A DNA stretch of 64,000 nt, taken from the NCBI GenBank assembly GCA_911810475.1, contig OU461276.1, positions 3,535,501 to 3,599,500 on the forward strand, read 5' to 3'. This document shows, one piece after another, positions 31,104 to 38,359 of the stretch; the stretch's first letter is position 1, and the number at the start of each line of letters is the position of its first letter. The notes below the pieces were generated by a model. That model had not been told where the DNA came from. It ran no database searches and was given only the letters and a program-made list of their open reading frames with translations. This DNA comes from Candidatus Celerinatantimonas neptuna. Its GTDB lineage: Bacteria; Pseudomonadota; Gammaproteobacteria; Enterobacterales; Celerinatantimonadaceae. A program made the position numbers and the translations under genes.

Positions 31104-31940
31104 TTAGTTGATTTTGATTTGAGGATGAAGCATTGCAAAATGAGTTAACTCACTTTGAAAGTCAATCATTGACTGATTTGAAGATAACTCAATTGTGTCA
31201 ACTTGTGAGAGGTTATGGCCATTGAGTTGTAATTGTGAAAGCAATAAAGTGAGCGGAGAAGCTGAAGGATTGAACGCGGCATTTTCAACATACCAACTCG
31301 TTGCCAATATTTTTTCGGCCTGTTTAGCCATAAGCGCAATCTGACAATGGCTATAAGGTGAGTAGCTGAATTTAGCTAATTGGGTAATATTTTTCCCTTC
31401 ACTGTGCTGGCTACACAAATGAGTCGTCACACCCAGTTGTTCCGGGCCAAAAGAGTAGGGCAGTAGCTGCTCAAAATCAAACTGTTGATCATCAAACCAG
31501 ACTTCGATATTAAATGATTCAGGCAATTCACGAATAAATTGGCGGCAGTGACCACATGGTGCAGCGGTAACGACTAAGTAACGTAGAGGAGCAGCACCAT
31601 GATTTAGTGCATTAAAAATAGCAGCTTGTTCGGCATGTAGTGTTTGAGACAGCGGCTGTTGCAGCTTTTCATAATTGGCGCCGAAAAAGAATTGATCCTG
31701 CCCATCAATCACAATAGCCCCGACCTGAAACCCCGAGATGGGTGTTACAGCGAATTGCGCAGCCATAGGCAATAAATGTTCTGCAAGTTGTAAAGTCGTA
31801 TAATCACAAGATTTGCACAACTGAGTAACTTGATCCTGTGTTAAACGACTGATGATATGCGTGCCAATCACCTCTGACCAGCAGGCTATGAGCTTAGCAT
31901 CTAAATCTAATTGAGAAACTGGTTTATTGATCGTATCCAT
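31104..31940 (-). CDS. cdd: Cytidine deaminase
   Basis: Zinc hydrolase converting cytidine and deoxycytidine to uridine derivatives. The catalytic HAE motif is in TLHAEQAAIFNAL and the zinc cysteines in AAPCGHCRQFIREL. The C-terminal half is the inactive second domain of the two-domain, homodimeric enteric type (278 residues; E. coli 294). Monocistronic, with a terminator downstream. Confidence 0.95.
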   Translation of the reverse strand: MDTINKPVSQLDLDAKLIACWSEVIGTHIISRLTQDQVTQLCKSCDYTTLQLAEHLLPMAAQFAVTPISGFQVGAIVIDGQDQFFFGANYEKLQQPLSQTLHAEQAAIFNALNHGAAPLRYLVVTAAPCGHCRQFIRELPESFNIEVWFDDQQFDFEQLLPYSFGPEQLGVTTHLCSQHSEGKNITQLAKFSYSPYSHCQIALMAKQAEKILATSWYVENAAFNPSASPLTLLLSQLQLNGHNLSQVDTIELSSNQSMIDFQSELTHFAMLHPQIKIN

Positions 31941-32375
31941 TATCTTGATTCTTCATTCGATACCTAGTGATCTATTGAAGCACAGGAATATAAAAAGCTG
32001 TAGTGATCGCATTCAAAATAAATAGTGTGAAAGGTTAAAATATTCGTTATCGATTAATTATCTGACGATTTTGGATGGTCAATGAAATAAGACCATCAAC
32101 TAAATAGGGGCGTTTTCAAATTATTTAATCCTTATTTTGTATGGTTATATACATATTTTTTGGAACAACAGACTGTCTGGTGAAAGCTGGGAAGTCCATT
32201 TTGATTACAACTTAATCAAAATGGACCTGTGAATATTCAATTATGGACGTAACCTACAAGAGGCTTTTCATAGTGTTCTCTGGCAGTTCAACTATGCTTG
32301 GATTAAAGCAGTATTCCTTGATTTGATTCTGAATAGATAAAGGGTCTTAGAGGAAATTAAGGTAAGGCTGAAAGT
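31941..32375. other. Intergenic region with a 14-bp inverted repeat
   Basis: About 435 bases without a convincing gene. It holds a perfect inverted repeat, GTCCATTTTGATTA / TAATCAAAATGGAC with a 5-base loop, at 32194-32226. No T-run follows. The remainder, up to the small gene at 32376, shows no recognisable element. Confidence 0.5.
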
Positions 32376-32624
32376 ATGAGAGAATTTGAAGCTGAAAAAG
32401 TCCTGAACGAAATGATTGAAAACACACCAGTCGGTCAGACTCTTACACTTGATTTTGGTGGCGGACCAAACATTATCGATATTGAGATTGAGTTCAAAGG
32501 TGGCTGGGTCATCTTCGATACCGTCATTCCAGGAAAACCATTTGTATTTACCAAAGGCGAAAATGGTTATCTCACAGGCATAAATATAACAATTACACCT
32601 TATGACGGGATAAAAAGCGCCTGA
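32376..32624 (+). CDS. Hypothetical 82-residue protein beside dif
   Basis: Small acidic, soluble protein with a beta-rich pattern (LTLDFGGGPNIIDIEIEF, WVIFDTVIPGKPFVF). AAGG lies about 10 bases upstream of the ATG. I do not recognise a family. It ends 49 bases before the left dif-type site, so it could be a host gene or a leftover of an earlier insertion at dif. Confidence 0.45.
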   Translation: MREFEAEKVLNEMIENTPVGQTLTLDFGGGPNIIDIEIEFKGGWVIFDTVIPGKPFVFTKGENGYLTGINITITPYDGIKSA

Positions 32625-32673
32625 TCTGCATGACACCAATAATTTTTCATCAGCGGCCATTCTAAAACTGGTA

Positions 32674-32701
32674 ACTTCGCATAATGTATATTATGTTAAA
32701 T
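32674..32701 (+). other. dif: dif site (left attachment junction)
   Basis: Reads ACTTCGCATAA (XerC arm), TGTATA (centre), TTATGTTAAAT (XerD arm). This matches the 28-bp E. coli dif at 25 positions; all three differences lie in the outer part of the XerC arm. In an uninterrupted chromosome it is the XerC/XerD dimer-resolution site at the terminus. Here it forms the left boundary of the inserted element; its intact XerC arm should be the host half. Confidence 0.9.
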
Positions 32702-32937
32702 TGGTTATTTTAACGTTCTGATTAATCAATGGGTTAGCTAAACTTTTTTTGCCATAGTATTGATCCCTTACAAATAGAGGCTTATGTTTGCGATTCTTTA
32801 CATTTTATCGTGTAAATCATTCCCCGTTTTCTTAAGTGCGTTTTTCACATAAAAGCAAAAAGTCCCTTTAGCCGCGTTTTGACGGTCAAGTTAATTTTGT
32901 TTTTTGTGATTTCAATCACATTTTTGAGGTTTCCAAA

Positions 32938-33348
32938 ATGAAGAACTCACAACGTTTTCCAAGTTTTAATGGTCGTGTCCTCTTGAATTACTTCGACAAT
33001 GCGTCGCAAGTGGCCGAATTCTTTGATATTCCCGACAGAACTGCCCGTGATTGGTTTAAGAATAATCGAGTGCCTCGTTCTGCAAAGAGATTGCTTGATG
33101 TCGCTCAAGCTGGCTTTATGCCGTGTTCTCTGGGATGGGAAAAATTTAGAATTTATAACGGTCTGCTCTATACACCTGATGGTATTGCGATGACCCCCGA
33201 AGAGCTGAGATTAATTACCCAGGCATTCACCTTACCTAAATATAGAAATGTGCAACGATGGCTTAATGATCGTCATGATGCCTGGTTACCCGATTGGGTT
33301 CTTGAAAGAAAGAAAAATAATGTCGTTGTGACATTGAATCGAGATTAA
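32938..33348 (+). CDS. Phage regulator-like protein at the left end
   Basis: 136 residues. The first part contains a predicted helix-turn-helix (QVAEFFDIPDRTARDWFKNNRVP) of the kind in small phage DNA-binding proteins; the later part (GWEKFRIYNGLLYTPDGIAM) resembles the phage-associated DUF3653 family seen in Vibrio-type phages and islands. It is the only rightward gene at this end, 236 bases inside dif. Probably a regulator or copy-control protein; function is inferred. Confidence 0.6.
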   Translation: MKNSQRFPSFNGRVLLNYFDNASQVAEFFDIPDRTARDWFKNNRVPRSAKRLLDVAQAGFMPCSLGWEKFRIYNGLLYTPDGIAMTPEELRLITQAFTLPKYRNVQRWLNDRHDAWLPDWVLERKKNNVVVTLNRD

Positions 33349-33414
33349 TTAAAGTTCAAATTATTACTTATTAAGTATCATAATTATTAACCTTAATTAA
33401 TTAGTTTTGTATCA

Positions 33415-33534
33415 ATCCTATTTAACAATAATCTGTTCTATTTACCATAAAATAGGTTATTACCATTTAACTATCGAGCTACTTTATCCAATATTATTGG
33501 CTTCATATCGCGATATTTAAATAATAAAACCTAT
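33415..33534 (+). repeat. 120-bp direct repeat, left copy
   Basis: About 91% identical (11 mismatches, no gaps) to 45117-45236. This copy is inside the two dif-type sites; the other lies outside. It is non-coding and sits just before the terminator of the structural operon. Confidence 0.85.
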
Positions 33535-33535
33535 A

Positions 33536-33559
33536 ATAGAAGCCCTTACGGGCTTCTAT
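33536..33559. terminator. Terminator of the prophage structural operon
   Basis: ATAGAAGCCC and GGGCTTCTAT form a 10-bp stem with a 4-base loop. It overlaps the stop of the last leftward gene and could serve both directions. Confidence 0.75.
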
Positions 33560-33732
33560 TTAAATAAATGGAATAATTTACCTTGAATTGATTTTTTTGA
33601 ACGCGTAATGCGCTTTTTACTTTTTGATTTACCTGACTTAATAATACGGCCACCTTTGCCATATCGATAACCCGGTTTCAATTTTCCCTTGTTTTTTCCA
33701 CTTTGATAAGTTGCTTCTTTTTTAGTTGCCAT
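33556..33732 (-). CDS. Small basic phage protein
   Basis: 58 residues, about one third lysine plus arginine (for example GKSKSKKRITRSKK), with glycine-rich turns and a short hydrophobic tail. Last gene of the structural operon. Its ATG overlaps the end of the upstream gene by 11 bases. Very basic small proteins in membrane-containing phages are often DNA-binding virion components, which is my inference here; no family is recognised. Confidence 0.6.
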   Translation of the reverse strand: MATKKEATYQSGKNKGKLKPGYRYGKGGRIIKSGKSKSKKRITRSKKSIQGKLFHLFK

Positions 33733-33886
33733 GTTGAGTCTCTTTCAATTTATCTTTAATTTCTAGTCGTGTGATCCGTTCATCCATTTTGAGCAGCAAT
33801 CGCCACTGCTGAATGCAAGCGAACGCGATTAATATATCTGGTAATGTAAATCCCATGGATGCCATGGCCTTTAAAAGTTCATCCAC
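33722..33886 (-). CDS. Small phage protein, GTG start
   Basis: 54 residues from GTG at 33886 (VDELLKAMASMGFT), with a mid-protein hydrophobic helix (LPDILIAFACIQQWRLLL) and a charged C-terminal helix (MDERITRLEIKDKLKE). This resembles a bitopic membrane protein with a coiled-coil tail. It starts two bases after the previous stop and overlaps the next gene. An internal ATG eight codons in is an alternative start. Function unknown; it may be a virion membrane or spanin-like component. Confidence 0.55.
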   Translation of the reverse strand: MDELLKAMASMGFTLPDILIAFACIQQWRLLLKMDERITRLEIKDKLKETQHGN

Positions 33887-33888
33887 GA

Positions 33889-34020
33889 CTACCCCTTAAT
33901 TACCTTGGTTAGAATTAATACGGCAATCGCCCCGATCACCGCCAGAATAATCAGTTTCTGGCCCACATCGATAATCAGTCGAAATGGCTTATCCGGGTCA
34001 AAGCCAATGGTGCCGGTCAT
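33889..34020 (-). CDS. Small phage transmembrane protein
   Basis: 43 residues: a short polar N terminus (MTGTIGFDPDKPFR), then one hydrophobic helix (LIILAVIGAIAVLILTKVI) and a lysine. The ATG overlaps the stop of the previous gene (ATGA), which supports translation. Probably a virion membrane protein; no family recognised. Confidence 0.6.
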   Translation of the reverse strand: MTGTIGFDPDKPFRLIIDVGQKLIILAVIGAIAVLILTKVIKG

Positions 34021-34256
34021 GCGCTGGCCCCTTTCTTAACGGCTGTTTTTGAGGGTGCACCGCCCTGCTCTTTGCCTTTGTTTTCATCCCGGATGATGTC
34101 ATACAGGCCGACCGCTGCCGTCACCACACTGGGGACTAAAGCCAGCAGATGCCCCCCGGCCGCCACCGCTGCAGCGGGTGCACCGCAGGCACTGGCAATG
34201 GCAATCGCCAGACCGCGCCAGGTGGACCATTGATTGAGTATTTCACTGGGTTTCAT
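34017..34256 (-). CDS. Small phage membrane protein, holin candidate
   Basis: 79 residues. Two small-residue-rich hydrophobic segments (LAIAIASACGAPAAAVAAGG and LLALVPSVVTAAVGLY) are followed by a charged, lysine-rich tail. Two helices and a basic tail next to a muramidase-like gene are what a holin would look like, but internal-membrane proteins of such phages look similar. The 5' end is six bases after the 24-residue gene; its stop overlaps the next start. Confidence 0.55.
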   Translation of the reverse strand: MKPSEILNQWSTWRGLAIAIASACGAPAAAVAAGGHLLALVPSVVTAAVGLYDIIRDENKGKEQGGAPSKTAVKKGASA

Positions 34257-34261
34257 GGTGT

Positions 34262-34336
34262 TTAAACTCCTAAAAATTTGCCGAGCGCCAACGTGATCAG
34301 GCCGCTCAGAATGGACAATATCAGTTGAATAATCAT
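34262..34336 (-). CDS. Tiny phage membrane peptide
   Basis: 24 residues, almost entirely one hydrophobic helix (IIQLILSILSGLITLALGKF). Its ATG overlaps the TGA of the upstream muramidase-like gene, and the next gene follows closely, so it fits the dense operon. Virion membrane peptides of this size are known in membrane-containing phages. Coding status is inferred from packing and hydrophobicity. Confidence 0.5.
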   Translation of the reverse strand: MIIQLILSILSGLITLALGKFLGV

Positions 34337-34785
34337 GCTAAGTTCACTCCTGCTTTCGCCATGAGGACGCCGTAATAATCGCCGCCTTGTTCAAATGCAC
34401 TCATGGCATTGAGCACGGCGGGTAAATGGGCGTCGTCCACATCATCTGCCGGGCTGATTTGCACTTTATCCGCAACAAATTCAATGTATTGCTGGGTTGG
34501 GTTGTGATCGCTGGCCGGGGCCCATTCAGTAATGACCTGTTGCAAGGTATGAATGCCCCGCTGTCGGTAAGCGCCTTTGATAATTCGCGCGGCGGCCCGA
34601 AAGCCATACAGCGGACTGATAAAGGTTTCATAGGTTTTATCCAGCCCGGGAACGGACCCGTTCCAGCGCTGGCCTTTACGAATGTTGAGCGGGTTGTTGT
34701 TGCGAACGCCCCGCGGTAATTGCTGGTAAATCAATACGCTGCTCATGCTTATCAGTCCTAATACAAGCCATGCTTTTTGATTCAT
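34333..34785 (-). CDS. Phage peptidoglycan hydrolase (lytic transglycosylase-like)
   Basis: 150 residues with an N-terminal membrane anchor (AWLVLGLISMSSVLIY) and the signature RGVRNNNPLNIRKGQRWNG, then FISPLYGFRAAARIIKGAYRQRG, typical of virion-associated murein hydrolases. In tailless membrane phages such enzymes open the cell wall during genome entry or aid release. The membrane anchor suggests a virion-membrane location. The start ATG is four bases past the preceding stop. Confidence 0.72.
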   Translation of the reverse strand: MNQKAWLVLGLISMSSVLIYQQLPRGVRNNNPLNIRKGQRWNGSVPGLDKTYETFISPLYGFRAAARIIKGAYRQRGIHTLQQVITEWAPASDHNPTQQYIEFVADKVQISPADDVDDAHLPAVLNAMSAFEQGGDYYGVLMAKAGVNLA

Positions 34786-34788
34786 GGG

Positions 34789-35319
34789 TTATTTCCGCAC
34801 GTACGTGACATACATCTGCGCATTCAAGATGGACGGGGCGTCGGTCGCGTTGTCATAGCTCAACAGCACAAACCCGCTTCCGCTGAAATCACTGATGGGC
34901 TGTGTTTTGGAGGTGACCGGCTGCCACGCGTCTTTATAGGCGTCAATGGTTTCGGTGTAACGTTGGGTCGCGCTGATATCACTGATCGTGCCATCTTTGG
35001 CGACTGACCAGTTTTCATAAATCTCAAACGAAATCTGGTTGTCACTGAGTTTGTCCAGGCTGTTTGAAAAGGTGGCCTTGATTTTAAATGGATAGCTGCT
35101 CTCGCTATTGTCAGGTTGCATAATGATGTCAAAATTCGTTGTCCCGTCCGATTTGGTTGGGATATCCTGACTGGCCGGTGTTGTACTGCCGCTACCGCTG
35201 CCGGTATGACCTGGCTGGATCATGATTGGATTAGCGATCATCAGTCCGTCCAGGAAGTCCGCCAGGTATTCGATTTTGTTGCGAGCGGAGCCCGTCGGTA
35301 ATATGACAAATTGGTTCAT
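34789..35319 (-). CDS. Phage structural protein, probable spike or capsid-associated
   Basis: 176 residues, beta-rich, no signal peptide or membrane helix. After an N-terminal domain (RNKIEYLADFLDGL) comes a glycine/serine-rich linker (HTGSGSGSTTPASQ) and a beta-sandwich-like C terminus (FEIYENWSVAKDG, GFVLLSYDNA). Such a linker is common in vertex or receptor-binding proteins of tailless phages. Its ATG overlaps the TGA of the upstream gene. Assignment is by context. Confidence 0.5.
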   Translation of the reverse strand: MNQFVILPTGSARNKIEYLADFLDGLMIANPIMIQPGHTGSGSGSTTPASQDIPTKSDGTTNFDIIMQPDNSESSYPFKIKATFSNSLDKLSDNQISFEIYENWSVAKDGTISDISATQRYTETIDAYKDAWQPVTSKTQPISDFSGSGFVLLSYDNATDAPSILNAQMYVTYVRK

Positions 35320-35957
35320 GCCTGGGTTTCCTCAAGGTAAAACACCTGGTCACCGTCGGTGCCGGTCAACGCCAGTTCGGCGGGGTTGCTTAACGTGATC
35401 ACTTCGCCTTTCTCTAATGGGTAGCTGCCAATGCTCACAGCCTGGCTATTACTGGCCCCGGCTTTGATGATTAACGTGATCCGTTTGGTGTTCGCCGAAA
35501 GACTCCCCGCACCGCTGGCGATGGTGATTTGACCACTGTTCATGGCACTGGGTCGCGGGGGTTGATTGCTGACGGACACCTGCCAGTCACCGGACTGTTT
35601 AACGGCTTGCACCGATTTCCAGTTACTGACGCTGACCGTTTGCTGACTGGGCCAGTTATTGACGCTGACGGTTTGCAGGGTCGGAAAGTTGGTAATCGCC
35701 ACATGGCCGTTTTTGGCCGGGACAAACTGACCATAGCCCATTTCAAGCACCACCGGGTTCAGTGAACTGCTGGTATTGGTGACCACCAGGCGTTTGATGT
35801 GTGTGTCATGCAGCTGGTCATACTGGCCCAGGGTAATCGCGGCCTGGTCATTGATATTGACGTCGACCGGGGCAGTTGCACTGCGCAGGTAGACAAATTG
35901 CCCTTCAACCTGAAATTCGGCCCGCTCAAGCGGCTGTAAAATCCGGGTAAGCTGCAT
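35316..35957 (-). CDS. Phage structural protein, beta-repeat rich
   Basis: 213 residues, nearly all beta strand. The middle holds short repeats ending in W or L: VAITNFPTLQTVSVNNW, PSQQTVSVSNW, KSVQ, QVSVSN. The C terminus (IGSYPLEKGEVITLS, DGDQVFYLEE) looks like a compact jelly-roll or carbohydrate-binding unit. Its position two bases from the membrane protein gene at 36393 and overlapping the next gene suggests a penton or spike component. No family recognised. Confidence 0.5.
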   Translation of the reverse strand: MQLTRILQPLERAEFQVEGQFVYLRSATAPVDVNINDQAAITLGQYDQLHDTHIKRLVVTNTSSSLNPVVLEMGYGQFVPAKNGHVAITNFPTLQTVSVNNWPSQQTVSVSNWKSVQAVKQSGDWQVSVSNQPPRPSAMNSGQITIASGAGSLSANTKRITLIIKAGASNSQAVSIGSYPLEKGEVITLSNPAELALTGTDGDQVFYLEETQA

Positions 35958-35958
35958 G

Positions 35959-36393
35959 TTATTGCCTCCACATCATCACAATGACCGCAATGCCTATCAT
36001 CACGGCAATGACGATGCCTAAATGTTGAATGGTGCTTAACAGGTCACTGGTCCCGCCGCTTTGTTGACTGGCGGCGAGCTGTTTCATCAGGGTCATTTCT
36101 TCGGCCTGGGTATTGGTTTGCCGGGCCTGTAATGACGCCATGGCTTGCAGGTTGGTGTTAAACCCGGAGGACACTTTATCCAGGGCATTGTTGCCAAAGC
36201 TCATGGCGTCATCGAGCGCCGCCTGACTGGCTTTAAACGACTGGGCAATTGCGTCATCATCGGTATAGGTCACCGCATTGTTGCTGCCGCTGACCATCAC
36301 GCCGTTGTTGGCCCCGTCGGCGGCCTGGTTATAGGTGGTTGTGGTCTGATTGCTGATGGTTTTACTTTTACTGCCACCGCCAAAAAATCCCAT
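35959..36393 (-). CDS. Phage membrane protein with C-terminal anchor
   Basis: 144 residues: a glycine-rich N terminus (MGFFGGGSKSK), an Asn/Thr/Ala-rich helical middle (ASLQARQTNTQAEEMTLMK) and one C-terminal membrane helix (LGIVIAVMIGIAVIVMMW). A tail-anchored helical protein of this size could link capsid and membrane. The start follows the previous stop directly. Confidence 0.55.
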   Translation of the reverse strand: MGFFGGGSKSKTISNQTTTTYNQAADGANNGVMVSGSNNAVTYTDDDAIAQSFKASQAALDDAMSFGNNALDKVSSGFNTNLQAMASLQARQTNTQAEEMTLMKQLAASQQSGGTSDLLSTIQHLGIVIAVMIGIAVIVMMWRQ

Positions 36394-36394
36394 A

Positions 36395-36607
36395 TCAGCC
36401 CCCTATCCGGCTTAGAATGACGTACAGCACCACGGCGGCCAGAACCGCGCCGATAAGCCAGACGCCGGTGATACCCTGGCTGCCAAAGGTAATGCCCTGT
36501 GTGCGTGCGCCGCCCCCATAAAAGGGGCCATTGGTCAGGCTGGAATCACCGCCCATCTTCCCGGAGTTGGTCAACGATTTCAGGGCTGCAAATGCACCAC
36601 CACTCAT
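36395..36607 (-). CDS. Small phage membrane protein
   Basis: 70 residues from the ATG at 36607, which overlaps the stop of the upstream gene (ATGA). The N-terminal half is glycine-rich (GGGARTQGITFGSQG) and the C-terminal half one membrane helix (VWLIGAVLAAVVLYVILSRIGG). Probable virion membrane protein. A longer frame upstream is rejected because it would overlap the previous gene by 54 more bases. Confidence 0.55.
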   Translation of the reverse strand: MSGGAFAALKSLTNSGKMGGDSSLTNGPFYGGGARTQGITFGSQGITGVWLIGAVLAAVVLYVILSRIGG

Positions 36608-36768
36608 GCGAACTCCTTCTGATAGATAAAAAAGCCAATGACCGCCACGACAACCAGCCACATCAACGCATGCGATAAGCCGGTTGCGGCATTGCCGGTA
36701 AATAACCCGCCGAAGAATCCGGCCAGTCCCCCGGAGCCAAGCATCAGGAATGGAATGAGTAACGGCAT
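36604..36768 (-). CDS. Small phage membrane protein
   Basis: 54 residues starting MPLLIPFLML, with two hydrophobic, glycine-rich segments (GGLAGFFGGLFTGNAATGL and LMWLVVVAVIGFFIY) and a KEFA end. The ATG at 36768 follows the upstream TGA by two bases. Fits the row of virion membrane genes. Confidence 0.55.
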   Translation of the reverse strand: MPLLIPFLMLGSGGLAGFFGGLFTGNAATGLSHALMWLVVVAVIGFFIYQKEFA

Positions 36769-36770
36769 AA

Positions 36771-37067
36771 TCAGAGCACCTTCACCAGGAGGATTAAAAT
36801 CACCAGGATGAACAGGGCTAACGCGCCCCACATCACATAGGTCGTCGTTGTCCCGGCGTTGCTGAGCGGGGTGCCGTTCGGTTGTCGGGCGCGGGTCTGC
36901 TGGGTGCGGTAATCATCGGGGTTCGATGAGCCGCTGTTCTTTTTCAGGCCGGCACTGGCGGCATAGGTATCGACCCCGCTTTTGGCGACGCCCATGATGC
37001 CGTTTAACACGGATGTCCAGCTGGATTCACCGCCGCTGTCATCGCTGGCGGGGGTTGTTTTCGCCAT
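36771..37067 (-). CDS. Phage membrane protein with C-terminal helix
   Basis: 98 residues: a polar N terminus, low-complexity in Ser/Thr/Gly/Pro (SGVDTYAASAGLKKNSG), then one C-terminal helix (YVMWGALALFILVILILLV). It lies 12 bases downstream of the capsid gene and has GGAG before the start. Probable membrane protein of the virion. Confidence 0.55.
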   Translation of the reverse strand: MAKTTPASDDSGGESSWTSVLNGIMGVAKSGVDTYAASAGLKKNSGSSNPDDYRTQQTRARQPNGTPLSNAGTTTTYVMWGALALFILVILILLVKVL

Positions 37068-37079
37068 AAGAAGACTCCT

Positions 37080-37937
37080 TTAAGGTAACGCGACCACTTC
37101 GACAATCTGCTGAAGGACGGTAATCGGCCCGGCGCTGGTTTTGGTGATTTTGAAATCCAGGGAATTGTCCGCACTGGTCGGAAACTTGCCATCGGCCCCA
37201 AAGCCATATTCGATGAAATCCACCGGGAAAAAGCCGTCCGGGACTTCTTTAGCCAGGCGCGCCAGGTCAAAGGCGTTATCATCGGCATCCAGCTGCATTT
37301 CAACTTTGTTATCCCGCCAGATTTCTAACCGGGTCAAATCGTTTGCCGTCGCGCTCATAAACATGCGGCGGATATACCGGTACGGGCTGCGCTGCTGGTA
37401 TGAATGGGACAACTGGCCCCCGGCGGGATGGTCCCAGGTTTCACTGACCAGGCGCGGCAAAAAGTAGCGTTTGGGCTGGGCGTCGGTGGTTTTGGCCCGG
37501 GCCAATAAGGTGATGTCGTCCGGGTCACCACTTTGCTTGGCGTCAAATTCCACATACAGAAAGATTTGTTCCCCGGCTAAGGTCACCAGTTCACATTCCC
37601 GTACCCCGGCTTTGGTGCGCAAGGTAAAGTCGGCAAACGGAATGACCAGGCGGTTGGCTTCCCGGTACACTTTGCGCTCTTCATCAATGGCGTTCAGTTG
37701 CGCCGGGGTGACGCTGATAAATTCACTGCCGTTTAAGGTCATGGAAATGCGACGGATACGGGCCACCGCATTGGATTTGATTTCGATTTCCTGGTAGGTC
37801 GGCCCGGTGATGATGTTAAGGGAGGCTTTAGCGCCATAGCCTACCCCGTTAAACGGGTCAAGCTCTCGGGTTTTGGGGTTAAACAGACTCAGCACCGCGG
37901 CGGCGGCACTGGTCAGGGTGCTTTGAGTGGATGCCAT
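37080..37937 (-). CDS. Candidate double-jelly-roll major capsid protein
   Basis: 285 residues, the largest and most beta-rich structural protein. From memory its layout resembles PM2 P2: an N-terminal GPTYQEIEIKSNAVARIRRI strand pair with the QTY-x-x-I/D-type motif, a first jelly roll ending near residue 140, then a second (YRYIRRMFMSATANDLTRLEI to the C-terminal TVLQQIVEVV). The ATG at 37937 has GAGG upstream; a longer frame of 24 residues lacks one. A single protein with two such halves and an ATPase in the same operon is the hallmark of this virus class. No structure comparison was possible. Confidence 0.62.
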   Translation of the reverse strand: MASTQSTLTSAAAAVLSLFNPKTRELDPFNGVGYGAKASLNIITGPTYQEIEIKSNAVARIRRISMTLNGSEFISVTPAQLNAIDEERKVYREANRLVIPFADFTLRTKAGVRECELVTLAGEQIFLYVEFDAKQSGDPDDITLLARAKTTDAQPKRYFLPRLVSETWDHPAGGQLSHSYQQRSPYRYIRRMFMSATANDLTRLEIWRDNKVEMQLDADDNAFDLARLAKEVPDGFFPVDFIEYGFGADGKFPTSADNSLDFKITKTSAGPITVLQQIVEVVALP

Positions 37938-37941
37938 CGTC

Positions 37942-38052
37942 TTAGCCCTCGATTGCGTCTTTGAGTGCGCTGTTATGATTGACGGCATAGAGGACACCGA
38001 CCGAGACAACGGCCGCTATTCCGGCTACGATTAAGAGAGATTTATAGTCCAT
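37942..38052 (-). CDS. Small phage membrane protein upstream of capsid gene
   Basis: 36 residues with one hydrophobic helix (SLLIVAGIAAVVSVGVLYAV) and a short polar tail (NHNSALKDAIEG). AAGGAACC lies upstream of the ATG. It is the first gene of the capsid block, next to the cassette insert. Size, helix and packing support it; no family recognised. Confidence 0.55.
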   Translation of the reverse strand: MDYKSLLIVAGIAAVVSVGVLYAVNHNSALKDAIEG

Positions 38053-38054
38053 GT

Positions 38055-38120
38055 AGGTTCCTTGGGTGCATAAAAAAACGCTGTGTTAGGCGCTAACCTA
38101 GCAAAGCGTTTTTGGAACCT
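38055..38120. terminator. Nested inverted repeats before the capsid block
   Basis: Three nested arms: AGGTTCC/GGAACCT outside, AAAAACGCT/AGCGTTTTT in the middle and GTTAG/CTAAC inside. T-runs on both strands allow a bidirectional terminator. A TTGACA just beyond on the minus strand (38122-38127 region) could be a -35 box of the capsid promoter. GTTAGGC at 38085-38091 fits the integron core consensus GTTRRRY and may mark the left end of the cassette insert. Confidence 0.5.
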
Positions 38121-38131
38121 GTCAAGGATTA

Positions 38132-38332
38132 TTGAACGGCGATGCGTCTGAACGCCCCTTTTCAGTGATCCCCATATATTCTGCCACCGATTTATTATCA
38201 ATAGGTGATGGGGTATGGGCTCGAATAATAGATTTAAAATTTGATGAAAATCTGATATTTTTTGAAATGCAGTTCGTTAACCATACAGGTTTAACTGAGC
38301 TCATGAGAGAACTCAATGCGTATGCACAATAA
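38132..38332 (+). CDS. Cassette protein 1a, possibly truncated at the N terminus
   Basis: 66-residue frame beginning with TTG, with no good ribosome-binding site, so the true start is uncertain (a GTG at about 38165 is an option) or the 5' end was lost on insertion. It reads as a soluble beta-alpha protein (VWARIIDLKFDENLIFFEMQF). No family recognised. Confidence 0.35.
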   Translation: MNGDASERPFSVIPIYSATDLLSIGDGVWARIIDLKFDENLIFFEMQFVNHTGLTELMRELNAYAQ

Positions 38333-38359
38333 TGAAATGTTATATTCAGCAGGTAAACC

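Noticed and set aside
32292-32660. Leftward open frame overlapping the 82-residue gene
   Set aside because: The opposite frame has a better start context and a soluble protein-like composition; this one runs through the dif flank and looks random.
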